Assembly: GCA_030077755.1 (NCBI GenBank)
Contig: JAQJZZ010000005.1
Location: forward strand, 2,542,001 to 2,606,000
Length of the DNA: 64,000 bases
Direction: 5' to 3'
From: Filosporella fistucella
Lineage: Eukaryota > Ascomycota > Leotiomycetes > Helotiales
The stretch's first letter is position 1. Every line of letters starts with the position of its first letter. Shown in pieces: positions 46,301-57,515 of the stretch. A program made the translations under genes and the position numbers. The notes under the pieces were generated by a model that worked only from the letters and a program-made list of their open reading frames with translations, was not told the origin of the DNA and made no database searches.

Positions 46301-49300
46301 CAGTGGACATGATCCAATCTACCGCGCATTGGAGAACAACCTGACAAAGACCCACAGTTTCAAGATCAAGGATTCGTGTTCGCAAGATATCAGATTGTGC
46401 CATCGTTGTGTCCCAGGCCAATTTGAATCGTCCAATGTCAATTTCCGAGGACAATTTGAACACTCGTTGGATGACGTATGCGCCTGCCTGCTTGACGGTG
46501 AGTGCTAGAAGGCCAGCCTGTAGCGGTGTGGTGGGGTACACATCTTGGACGGTCTCTCTAGAAATACCAAATCGAGTCTCAATCTCGTCCAGCAGAGATT
46601 CTCGCTGTCGAAACTTAGCAAGCAATGAGAATGGAGGAATTTTAGCACAATCCCCTTGAGCTTCTGTCTGAAACTTTGCGGAGAGCGCCATCTGTGCGAT
46701 CGAAATATTCTGTAATATTGTCTCTGTAGGCAACAATATGCCATTTCTCCGAGCCTCACTCGAGAACATGATAGCAGCATTAGAGTCTCCTCCAAGCTGC
46801 ACGAAGCTGTCATCTGCACCGATCGAGTCCTCAGTAATATGCAAAGTTTCAGCCAACAGTTTCTGTATTTGATGTTCCATTGGGGATGAAAGCGGTCGTT
46901 TCACCGCATTTGCAAGCGAATAGTGGAGTATTTGGTCCCTAGAAAGCTCAGAAAAGATCCGGGCCAGACTCTTACGGTCGACCTTGCCAGATGTTGTTAT
47001 GGGGACGATGCTTAGCGAGACAAACAGAGACGGGACCATGTATTGAGGCAGCTTAAGACGCAACGAATTTTGAAGTTGGTGAAGCGTAGTCTTTTGTTCA
47101 TTCGAAAGATGAAGAGGGTGACCTTTTAAGTTAGCAAGATCATGGTCGAGTGCATTTCCAAAGCAAATGAATGCCACTAGCGTCGGTTGTTGTGACTTTC
47201 GCTCTGAGCGAAGAAGGTCCACGACGACTTGCTGCAAATCTCGCATTCCGGCCTGGATGTGGTACTCGATTTCCCCCAGTTCAATACGCTGCCCATTGAA
47301 CTTTCTCTGGTCATCGATTCTTCCGATGAATTTTATTGAGCCGTCGACTTGATATTTCACAAGGTCACCAGTTCTGTAGAATTTATCATTTGCTACAGAA
47401 TTGAAAGACTTGAGCCATGAAGGGGCAGGAACAAACTTGCTGGTCGTGGACTCGGGGGCATTGAGGTAACCTTTGGCGACGATAGGGCCCTGAACTAGGA
47501 GTTCTCCAATCGCTCCTACGGCCATAAGTTGATGGTAATTATTAGGATTGACGATCCACAGCCGGCAACCAGATGCATGCCCAATATGATTTGGCCGGTT
47601 CTTGCCTTCAACTAGTTGACCTGTAGAACAGATCACAGAGCACTCGGTAGGCCCATACGCAACTTTGAGGTCTACCTTACAGGCCCACGCGTCGATCAGA
47701 TCCTGCCCAACAGATTCACCCCCGATGCAAAGAATCTGAAGCGACGGCACATCCTCGGGGCGTATCAGCTTAGCCATCGAAGGAGTGAGCAAAGCCCAGT
47801 TGACCCTCATCTCCTCCATCCCACCAGCTATGTCATCCAATCGCTGCGCATCTGAAGGGATACAAACACAACCGCCATAAAACAAAGTAGTCCATATTTC
47901 AGTGATGCTGGCATCAAATGTGTAGGATGCAAACTGAAGTACTCGAGATTTCTGAGTAAACCCAAGCTGCTTGCCATGAGCAGAAATGCTACTGCAAGCT
48001 GCCAAATGATTGACTATGACACCCTTTGGAGTCCCAGTGCTACCAGACGTGAAGATAACATACATTGGATCTAAGGGCCTGATTGCAGTAGAAATTTCAA
48101 GGGGCAGGTCTTGAGCTGGTGCTCTAAGTGTAGTATCAGAGACTACCAGCACGGGAAAGTCGGCAAGTTTTGTTGCATACTTGGCCGAAGTGAGAACGAC
48201 TACGGCGCTAATTTGTTGAATGAGAAATCGAAGGCGATCTAGAGGTTCGGATGGATTCAAAGGTACGAAGGCTCCCCCAGCCTTAAGCACCGCGAGCATA
48301 GCTATCACAGTCCAAGCCGACTTTTCGAAACATAAAGGAACAAATGATGACTGCCGGATGCCAAGGCCGATGAGTGTGCATGCCAATTTGGTAGAGAGTT
48401 GATCGACTTTTCTGTAAGTGAAATTGATATCCCACGAGATTACTGCGGTTGCATCTGGTGTCTTCAACGCACGCTGTTCGAAAATATGATGTATACACGC
48501 CTCGACGGCTCTGGGTTGTTCTCGATTCCAAAGAGCTATTTGTATTTGGTCACTCGATGAAGCGATATCAAGACTTCCTATTGTGCGATTGGGATCCTCA
48601 ATGAAGGCAAGTAGCATGCCACTGAATGCTTTTGCAACTTGGGCTCCAATATCTTCCGAAATGTTAGGTTCCCAGAAGGTAAGCCCAATGTCCAATCCAT
48701 TCTCCGAATGAACAATGTTCAAAGTCATGGCAAACTATATAACTCATCAGATAGATCGGAGTGGCTAGGTGGGGAATCCATACCTGTGTGTGACTATAGT
48801 CGCGAACTTTCTTTACAGATATTGTGGATCGACAATGATTGATATCATATCGCGATTGTATCGAGACCGCAGTGTTGAATAAAGCACGCCCACGGAGATC
48901 CAGTGAGCCTTGCATATCGGCCAGGGAGCAAGCTTGGTGGCGTTGGGCGGTTAGGAAGTCCTCTTTGGCATGCTTTACTGCCTCAATAAGGGTTGTATCA
49001 CCGGACTGATCGATTCTGCAGATCAGTATATTGATATAGGCACCGACAGCATTTTCAATATCTTCACAAGCTGCATCTCTCCCAGATACGATATAGCCAA
49101 AACATGAGTGGGATGTATCAGTGAATCGTCGAAGTAGAAGACCCCACAAGAGTTGTAGAACAGTCGAACTAGTGATGTTGTGCTTGGCGCACAACGAATA
49201 AAGTTGCCTATGTGACCGGAACTCAACCTGAACAGTCCTCAAATGTGTAGCTGCATCCACAACAGTAGGAAAGTGACAAGGTTCGACTCCAGCAAGATAA

Positions 49301-51852
49301 GCTTTCCAGTATGCTAATGCTGTAACATGGTCTTGCTTTTGTACATACATGGCATAGTCGCGATAATGTGGACCGGGCTTCAAACCAAGGCTGTTATCGT
49401 AGGCCTTTTCGAGGTCACGCAGAAGGACAGAAAGAGAATCTCCATCAGACAGAAGATGGGAAATAGTTAAAGTACAAGTGATGTCGTTTGTTGGCGATCT
49501 ACATATGCTGAGTTGGTGGTGCGGCTTGCTTGGTGAATATGAGACTACTGGTAGGACTGAAATGTCCAAATCAGCTTTTTCGTGGCTTTCAAGAATAACG
49601 ATCTCTGCAGAGACGTCCTTCAAGACAACCTGTGTAAATTCAAGCCGTTCGTTCCCAGCTGGCACGAAGATGGTTCTCAGCGCAGCATGGTGGTTCACAA
49701 CTGCAATCCAGGCATTTCTCAGGCGAGATATGTCAATGATGGAACCGTCCAGAACTGTAATTTTAAACACGGATGTCACATGGTACTGGCCGGGCACTCT
49801 CAACTGTGCAAACATCATGCCTCGCTGCACTGGCGTGAAAGGAAATGCTGATTCAATTTGTTGGGGTTGAATTCCTATGTCGTGCAGTGAGGATTTCTCA
49901 GCAGCTGACAGCTTCCAGTGCGAATCAGCATGTTTGTTAGTGAAGGGGACAAATCCGCCATCGTTATTGACCTGTTTTGCCAACTCTCTGAGACTAGGCG
50001 CCCGCATGATGTCTTGGAAATTAATGCCTAGGTGCCTCTTTCGGGCTAGATTGGTGAGTTTCATGGCCCGAAGAGAATCTCCCCCAAGCATAATGAACGG
50101 TTGATCTAGGTCTAAAATTCGAGGAGGCTTAAGGAGGACTTTAGAACAGAGTTCCCGAATCGTACGGTCGGTTTTAGTAGCGTGGACGTCTAGAGAGTCG
50201 TCGCCTCTAGCATTGATGATCCGTAAATACGTAGATTCGTCGACTTTTTCCACAAGAGCTTGCAACAGCTTCCTGTCAATCTTCCCAGAGGTTGACAGAG
50301 GTAGCTGCTTCATCACCCACCAGATTGTTGGTTGCATGTAAGTTGGTAAGCTTTGTGACAGTGACTTCCGTATCGAGGAAATATCTGAACAGTGGAGATC
50401 CGAGTATGGTTCTGACAGCTCGGTATGCCCATTGAGTACCATTCTTGAATTGGCGGAGTATTTCAATGCGATAGTTGCAACTAACTGTTCCGAACAGTGG
50501 CCAACTTTTGGTTGAACCACTGCGACAAGTCCAACGCTTTCATGCCTTTGAATCTGATATTCGATCTCGCCGAGCTCGATGCGTTGGCCATTGACTTTGA
50601 CTTGAGAATCGCGGCGACCGATAAAGCTCATTGATCCGTCAATGTTGAGTTTGACTACGTCTCCAGTCTTGTATAGACAATGGTATTTTTCCGGGGAAGT
50701 ATGGCAGAGCCAGTTCGGGCTTGAAATGAAAGCGTTCTTTGTCTTTGCGATATCATTTAGGTAACCGCGAGCGAGAATTGGTCCTTGAATGAGTAATTCT
50801 CCAACATCCCCAGGCTGAACAAGGCGGTCAGGATTGCCTGGATCGACCACCCATGATATGTTTCCAATTGCACGACCGATTCGTGCCGGCTGGCTATTTG
50901 GGGCAAGCGTCTCAGTTGCGCTGAAAACGCAGCATTCAGTGGGTCCGTAGACAGCCATCAGCTTCACTTTTGTCGCCCAATGATCGATAATATCCTGGCC
51001 CACGGCTTCGCCCCCGACCGCTACTGTTCGAAGAAATGGGACCGAATCTGCATCTAAGAGACGAAGAACTGAAGGGGTGATGAAAAGCCAATTGGCCGTC
51101 GTCCGATTGATGGCACCAGCAGTATCGCTCATTTTCTCTGCATCCGAAGGTACACATATGCAGCCGCCGAATGATAGCGTAGTGAATATTTCTGCGATAC
51201 TTGCATCGAAAGTATATGATGCAAACTGAAACACTCGCGAGTACCTGTCAAAGCCGAGAGCTGGGCCATGGTACGATATGCTGCTTGAAGCCGCGACGTG
51301 TTCGATAATTACTCCTTTGGGTTTTCCAGTGCTCCCAGAAGTAAACAGGACATACATTGCATTGTTTGGTGTTATCTTTGTGCTCAAACTTGCGAATGAA
51401 CCATTGTCGGGAAGTTGTGAAGTTGTCGAGTGCGACACGACTACGACATTTTGACGGCAGTCGGTAAATTTGCTCGCTGTTTGTGGCGATATTAAAATGA
51501 CTTGAGCATTTACCTCTTCTATCAGTGACTCGATTCGAGAAATTGGATGCAACGGATCCAGCGGAACGAAGGCGCCTCCTGCTTTCATGATCCCGAGCAT
51601 GGCGACGACTGTCCACACGGACTTCTCAAAGCAGATAGGCACGATCGATTCTGGCCCTATGTCTAGATTGCTGGACAGATGGTGGGCAAGACGAGTAGAA
51701 AGCCGATCGAGGTCGATGTAGCTGAGATCGCCATCCCATGCACAGATGGCTGGAGCAGTTGGTTGTTCGGCAACTCGTTCGGCGATTATTTGGTGCACAC
51801 ATCTCTCGACAGCGTCTGGACAAGACCGCTGTGATTTTTTTCCGTCGGACAT
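43329..51852 (-). CDS. NRPS, proximal part: A-T-C-A-T-C-A-T
   Basis: Exons 48784..51852 and 43329..48734, joined over a 49-base intron (RDYSHTQ to FAMTLNIVHSENG), give 2823 residues ending at TAA 43329..43331. Order: A1 (YVLFTSGSTGKPKG, VYGPTECCVF), T1 (LGGDSLRAM), C1 (TISHLLSDGDSL, so SHxxxDG), A2 (YVIFTSGSTGTPKG, AYGPTECSVI), T2 (LGGDSNAAI), C2 (TIHHALYDGWSM), A3 (FTSGTTGKPKG, AYGPSECSVL), T3 (LGGDSLDAM). A10 lysines are all present. It begins directly with A1 at MSDGKKSQRSCPDAV, with no starter condensation domain. No epimerase or methylation insert is visible. Each module would load one amino acid on its carrier. The frame continues past the stop into C3, so this and the distal part were most likely one four-module gene. 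Confidence 0.85.
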
Positions 51853-53424
51853 TTCCAAATGCAGCGTGGAATTTGGGTGATATAGAAAAAAGATATCGCC
51901 TTCTCCCGTACGTATTCAAAGTGGAATTCACCACCACTGAAATAATTATTCTCGGGATAATGCTCGATTCTGAACGAATATGCTGTTGTATGAGCGAGAC
52001 AGAATTGTTTCTGAGGTGTATTTGATGTATGGGCTGCGGTTTGTTGGTCAAAGAAAGAGACGCTTCTGAGGTTCGATTCGGTGTTATAATTGTGACGTGT
52101 GATGTATTACTTAGCAGGCGGGCGAATAATTTTTGAAAACGACGAGGTGAAGGGACTCTTGAGATGAGGTACTCTCAAGACATGGGACGAAGAGATGGTG
52201 ATCTATGTATATGTAGGAAACATATAAGAAAATTGGAATAAGAAATACATCACTCTTTGAGCATTGCTGTCCCATGGAAATGTGTCACTCTACCTGTCAC
52301 GAATGAGCCATGGTCTATGCCATTTCTGGCACAGGTTGGGTATTGGAGTCAGGAAGAATCACGATCAGGTGTTGCTCCTCAGGTTCATCGATGATCGTGG
52401 ATCCCTGATTGACGGGTGTGCTTTACCATGCCAGGGCCAAGTTGGCTCTTGTACGGATTATTATTCGATGCCAGAAGAACCCTACATGATACCAACGGCA
52501 TTCTGGCAGTAGTAGTCTTAGATGGCACGAGAATTCGGACAAGGCTGAAGGTGTCGTTTCCTGACTTAGCCGCTGCCTCGTTGGAAACGTGCTTCGAACG
52601 TCGCTTCCGAAAGCACCGTGCATGGATGGCTGACGAAGAATCTACTGAATCGTGGTGTCGTGGCGTGAGAAAGAAATACTGGACTGTTCTTATCTTTGCG
52701 TGTGAATACTGAGTGTGGCTGTGGCAAACAGGCTTGCGAATGGTAACAGAATATGGCATCCCTCCTTAGCCGGGACACAGAGTAAGCTTGATGAGTTGGT
52801 ACCGTGAGGAATGGCGATGTTGACGGTAAGGGCTGAGTGAACTGAAGTGCGGTTGTAAGTGTGAGATACCGAGTGTGCCCAGCTTCGGTGTCGTGTGTCA
52901 AAAGAAGGATAGCGCTGGTCTTTTTCATGCAAGGAGCTTTGTGATGGCGGCCTGTAAATGGCTGCCTTTGAGCTTTGTGCTGCCTTATTGACATTGTGCC
53001 GTGTCTTGGATGTCAAAAGGTTAAACCTAGCTCCGGGTTGTTGTAAATCTACTCGTCTAGCCTAGAAAGGGGCATTTTTCGAGGGGGATGATGAGGTGAA
53101 TGAGGCTGATGATGTGTCATTTCGTGTCCGGCCGCTTTTAGAAGATAGAAACTTGGAACGGCACGCAAGAAACGCCCGCCCCGTTGCAGCTTCCCCGCCC
53201 CGATCTCACTCACCTCGTTTGATAGGTCACGTGTCAGGCTGTGCAGTTGTGTACCTACCTTCCCCCCTACCTCTTTTTCTTCTCCATCCAAAACCGAACC
53301 TCAGCTCTAACAATCCTGTCTCTTACATCTACCTGGCTACCTATATATGACACACCGCGTCTCCTTTCAATTTCTTTAAACTTTACCCACTATTCATCAC
53401 TTCACGCCTTCCCCTAAGTATACT
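51853..53424. promoter_or_regulatory. Upstream region of NRPS and Clr5-TPR genes
   Basis: A 1.6-kb divergent upstream region. Open frames of 60-142 codons on both strands are compositionally arbitrary. A CT-rich stretch with TATA-like tatatatg at 53342-53349 lies before the Clr5-TPR gene. Confidence 0.45.
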
Positions 53425-53478
53425 ATGCACGAGCAACCTCACTTGCAGCCAATTCATTGGTTATGGAGTTCCCATTGA
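53425..53478 (+). promoter_or_regulatory. Upstream ORF overlapping the Clr5-TPR start
   Basis: An 18-codon frame (MHEQPHLQPIHWLWSSH) begins at an ATG in tactATGC context and stops 16 bases inside the downstream coding region, in another frame. If it lies in the leader, ribosomes that start here cannot simply reinitiate at 53463. Confidence 0.35.
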
Positions 53479-56400
53479 CAGAACCAGTCGGTGTGGGTTC
53501 TTCTTTCGTTATAGGATGTGACCGGTCCAAACCGCAGCTTGTACACCCTGCCACACAAATCGTTCCCCCAAATGCAATTCCCAAGCATGCCATCCACTCT
53601 AAAGAACTGTGGGAGTCCCACAGAAACACCATTGAAGAGTTGTGGGTCAAGCAGGGCTTGTCCTTCAAGCAAATGGCGGAAATTTTGGCAAAAGATTATG
53701 ATTTTCTCATCACGTAAGTTGTAAAATTGCTACGGTTAAGCATGCTCTGGGAAACTGACTAGATTCTTGATAGAAAAAGACAATTCGATAAGATAAAGAA
53801 GCAATGGAAATTGCGGAAATACATGCGGAAGGAAGAAATGATGGCTATCGTCCATACTCGGCGTAAACGAGCCAAGAACGGGCAGACAATCACGGTGAAA
53901 GTCAATGGCAATAGCCTACCCGAGACGAAGATAGAGAGATGGGAGCATAGACACAAAGATGATGAATGCATGTTTGATGTAGAGCCCACTGCAACTCGTA
54001 AGCTTCCCAATCGAGTTTGACTCAGTACTGACGTGGTCCATAGCGGTCCTGCAATATATCGAATTTTCACCTGAGCCCTCGCAAGAAATCTGCCAAACCC
54101 TCTATTATTCTCGCTATGGTCCAAATTCAGGTATTTGGAGCTCACCGAAACTCTCTCGGGTGGTAAACCTGCTCCACGAAGACGCGAGTCTCAATTGCGA
54201 TGATATTCCACTCTTGATGTTGGACTCTTCAGTCGAAGACTCACTCAGCATGGAATACACCTTCAGCTTTGAGAAGGAGGAGTCTGCTCAAGAGACTACC
54301 TCTATGGCCCTGACCAACTCCCACAGGCCCACTTTGACTCCAGATCCATTCTATGTGCAGAAGGCATATGGCATTTTCCTGACCTGTGATATCTCCCCTT
54401 TTCCGGAAGTACCAACCTCACCAAATAAGTATCCACTATCGTCTTCGCTTGTTTACAAGAGCACGGAAGAGATGTTGTTTAAAAAAAAGCTGTTGCAGCT
54501 CAAGCAGCAGGATAGAGATAAAACGTCCGAATTTTTCGACACTTTACTGCAGCTTGCAGAGGTCTTCATCCAGCAACGAAGGTATGTTGAGGCTGAAAGA
54601 ATATGCCGGCGTATCTTCAGCACTCGAGAGCAGGAACTTGGATACAACCACAAAGAAACTCTGAAGGCAGCTGGAAATCTTGCTTCTGCGATATACTTCC
54701 AAGGCAGACACAGTGAAGCGGAACCACATATTAGACGTCTGTATGAGGCAGCGCCACGAGTGTTCGGGCCCGATCACGAGTTGTCCATCGGTACAACAAT
54801 GCTGATGTCGAACATCGCTTTAAAATTTGGCAACGTGGAAGAGATGAAACGCCTCGCTCGAGAAGTTTTGCAGATATGTTTGCAAACATATGGGCCAAGA
54901 CATGAACATGCAATCCGGGCAATCTGTCATCTTGCACAACAGTTGGAGACAGAAGAACGCATAGCTCTCTGTCGTGCAGCATTAGAAATTTGCAATAATA
55001 GTGGTGGTCATCTTCTAGAAGCCGGTCTTTCAGCACAGCGTGAAATCGCCTTCGCGCTACGGAGCAAAGGGGAGTATGGAGTTAGTATGGAACTCTTTGG
55101 CGATGTTCTGCGGAAGTGCAGAGATATATATGAGCCGCAGAATCGGGCCTTACTACAGTCTCAGTCAGAATTCTCCCATAGCCTTATCTTCGTCGATAGG
55201 TCCTCTGATGCCGAAAAGTTGAGTCGCCAGACCTTTTTGCAACAACGAAAGATCGGATTTGCCTCTTACGAGGGTCTATATACTATGGAAGTGTATGCAT
55301 ATGCGCTTGAAAACTTAGAACGCTTCCCCGAGGCAGAGGAGCGATTCATCAAGATCGTTAATGCTTTGGAGAGAATGTGTGGAAAGTTCAATCAAGATGC
55401 TGCTGCTGTCATTGAAGATATTGGAAACTTGTACGAGAAACAAAATCGGACCGATGACATAATCGCACTATACTTGCAAAAGTACTCGGAGTTTGAAGCT
55501 GCAGGGAAAGAAAACACCTCAGGGGCAAGAATTTTATACCTACTTGCGAGGACACTGTGTATGGCTGAACGCTACGAGGAGGCCATTTTTTACTTCCGAA
55601 AACTAATAAAGACACAAATCAATCTCGTCGGAGAAACGCATGACGATACATTGGTCTACTATGAGTGGCTTGGAGACTGCTATGGAGATCAGAAAAAGTG
55701 GGATCAACAACTCGAAGTTTACGAAGAAAAGCACAAGCAACTTCAAAGTTCAGCTGTTGAGAATGAATATACTTTGCGTATATGGTATTTGTATGCAATG
55801 GCTTTGCGTTCGGTGGGGAGAGATAATGATTTTGAGCAAAGTCTGATTGACTTACTGGAAAGACAAGATGAGGTTCTGGGCCTCACAAATGAGACAACCC
55901 TGGATACTTACGAGTATCTTGGGGACTACTACGACAACGCACGTCGTTTTGACGATCAAATCAAGCTCTACCAGAAAAAATATTTTCAGCTTGTACAAGC
56001 AGAGTGCAACAATCGAAGAAGCTTGAAAATCTGTTTTCTCTTGCCGTATTCCTTTTTCAAGTCTGAGAAGTTCGCAGAGGCAGCTGACTACTTCAAGATG
56101 CTGATTGAAAAACAAGAGAAAATACTTGGCCAGACACACAAAAACACATTAAACTCCTACCACTGGCTTACATCTTGTTACCGGCGGCAGAAGATCTATG
56201 ACAAAGTTGCAAATTTCTGCTTGGAGAAGATAGAACTCTTCCTATCTACACAGAAAGGGGAGGGGCCCGAGTTTTGTCGTCTCATATTAGCACTCTCCCG
56301 CATTCTCTACCGTGCGGGCTATCCCACATATGCTGCTAGCGGTCTGAAGTACGCAATCCCAGTCGCCGAAGAACTGTACGGACAAAATAGTATCGAAGTT

Positions 56401-56742
56401 GTCGAAGCCCGTTTTTGGCTTGGCCGTTGCCACGATTTACGGAAGCGGTATACTGCTGCTCTTGAAGCCTATGAGGTCGCATACGAGGGGTTTGAAAAGC
56501 TGAAAGTTGCGGGAGAGGATGTGGATGAAGATATTGTGGAAGCTTTAGTCGAAGATATCAAGGAGATGAGACAACATATTGAGAACGGTGATGAGGAGGA
56601 TATGGAATCGGAGGATGATGAAGAGGAAGAGGGGAGTGAAGTGACTGATCTTGATGATGATGAGGGTATGTGGGAAGAAATTATAGATGTGGATTTGGGC
56701 GGATTAGAGAGTTTAATCCCTCCTAATATTTTAACATTTTGA
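53463..56742 (+). CDS. Clr5-domain protein with kinesin-light-chain-type TPRs
   Basis: Exons 53463..53713, 53774..53997 and 54044..56742 give 1057 residues. The N-terminal Clr5 domain spans the first intron: KELWESHRNTIEELWVKQGL, then FKQMAEILAKDYDFLITKRQ, then FDKIKKQWKLRKYMRK. It is a helix-turn-helix-like domain common in fungi. After a linker, roughly residues 270-980 are TPR repeats of the kinesin-light-chain type (AERICRRIFSTREQELGYNH; KETLKAAGNLASAIYFQGRH; EEAIFYFRKLIKTQINLVGE). The end is very acidic (DEEDMESEDDEEEEGSEVTD). Clr5-TPR proteins are expanded and variable in ascomycetes, and their role is unknown. The stop codon directly abuts a 20-base motif repeated near the transposon island. 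Confidence 0.85.
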
Positions 56743-56762
56743 GTCCAGGTTGCGGGCGGCGG
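56743..56762 (+). repeat. 20-base direct repeat, copy 1
   Basis: GTCCAGGTTGCGGGCGGCGG, beginning at the base after the Clr5-TPR stop codon. An identical copy lies 690 bases downstream. Confidence 0.9.
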
Positions 56763-57432
56763 TGTAACGGTTGCTATATGGGCCGATGCTCATATAATGT
56801 TCTGGGTAAGGGATAGGTATATCACAAAGACGTTCTAATTGCAATGTCACTTGGTAAAAAGAATACTATTTAAAGTTAAGCACGAAGCTCCTATCTAATA
56901 GCAAAAGTGCTAGCCTTATATATATGACCTTTTTCCTCTCTAAATTTAATTGACTCGAAGCGGCTCGAGTAGATCGAGGCCCGATCCCCTCAATCCCCTT
57001 CGAGACTCTCGATCCCATCACGTGACCACTCGACCCGTGATTTGATCCAACCATGGTCCTCCGTATAGCTCAGGTGAGTTGGCGAGCCTCAGGCCACGGT
57101 CGTGACTACGTTCATAACAAAGAGGTCTTATATATAAGCTTATATGATCGGATTTATATATAGGACCTCCCCACCTGCTAAGCAAAACTTTGTCGGGAAT
57201 AACCTTTAGGGAATGTCAAAAGGAGTTCCGCCGAGGTCGAAGCGTTAATGAGACTTGGGATGAAGAGAGCCCGGGAAGACCTGGAAAGGGATCTAGCGGG
57301 ACCAAATATCAGCATCGCCATTGGTATCCGATCAGAAATGACGTACCTGTTGCTCGATACTGCATGAAAGATGATCCGGAACCCAACCCCGCATTTCCCT
57401 CACCATCTCGACTACGATCAACACTCGACACT

Positions 57433-57452
57433 GTCCAGGTTGCGGGCGGCGG
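57433..57452 (+). repeat. 20-base direct repeat, copy 2
   Basis: Identical to 56743..56762. It is followed after eight bases by a perfect GC-rich hairpin and then by the AT-rich island. Confidence 0.9.
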
Positions 57453-57460
57453 CCGGCTAA

Positions 57461-57480
57461 GCGAGGCGGCCACGCCTCGC
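57461..57480. repeat. Perfect 8-bp GC hairpin at the edge of the AT-rich island
   Basis: GCGAGGCG and CGCCTCGC flank a four-base loop GCCA. About 35 bases later the composition changes abruptly, so this may mark an element end. It does not match the Helitron CTRR end rule. Confidence 0.7.
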
Positions 57481-57515
57481 CCCCGCGATCCTCGACGGCG
57501 ACCGTGGCAGAGATA

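Larger units (their letters stand above)
56743..57515. other. Transition segment between Clr5-TPR gene and AT-rich island
   Basis: Framed by two copies of a 20-base motif. It has a tRNA-like stretch near 57057..57130, several tatata tracts, and an unsupported 108-codon frame (57190..57516) whose end is made by the GC-rich hairpin. Probably part of a repeat element. Confidence 0.5.

Noticed and set aside
39235..49870. Plus-strand open frames opposite the NRPS (60-158 codons)
   Set aside because: Antisense shadows of a long coding region; no independent evidence.
57057..57130. A functional tRNA gene
   Set aside because: The D-arm and B-box resemblance is not backed by a pairing anticodon stem or acceptor stem.
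57461..57480. Helitron 3' terminal hairpin
   Set aside because: The hairpin is perfect, but neither orientation is followed by CTRR at the expected distance.
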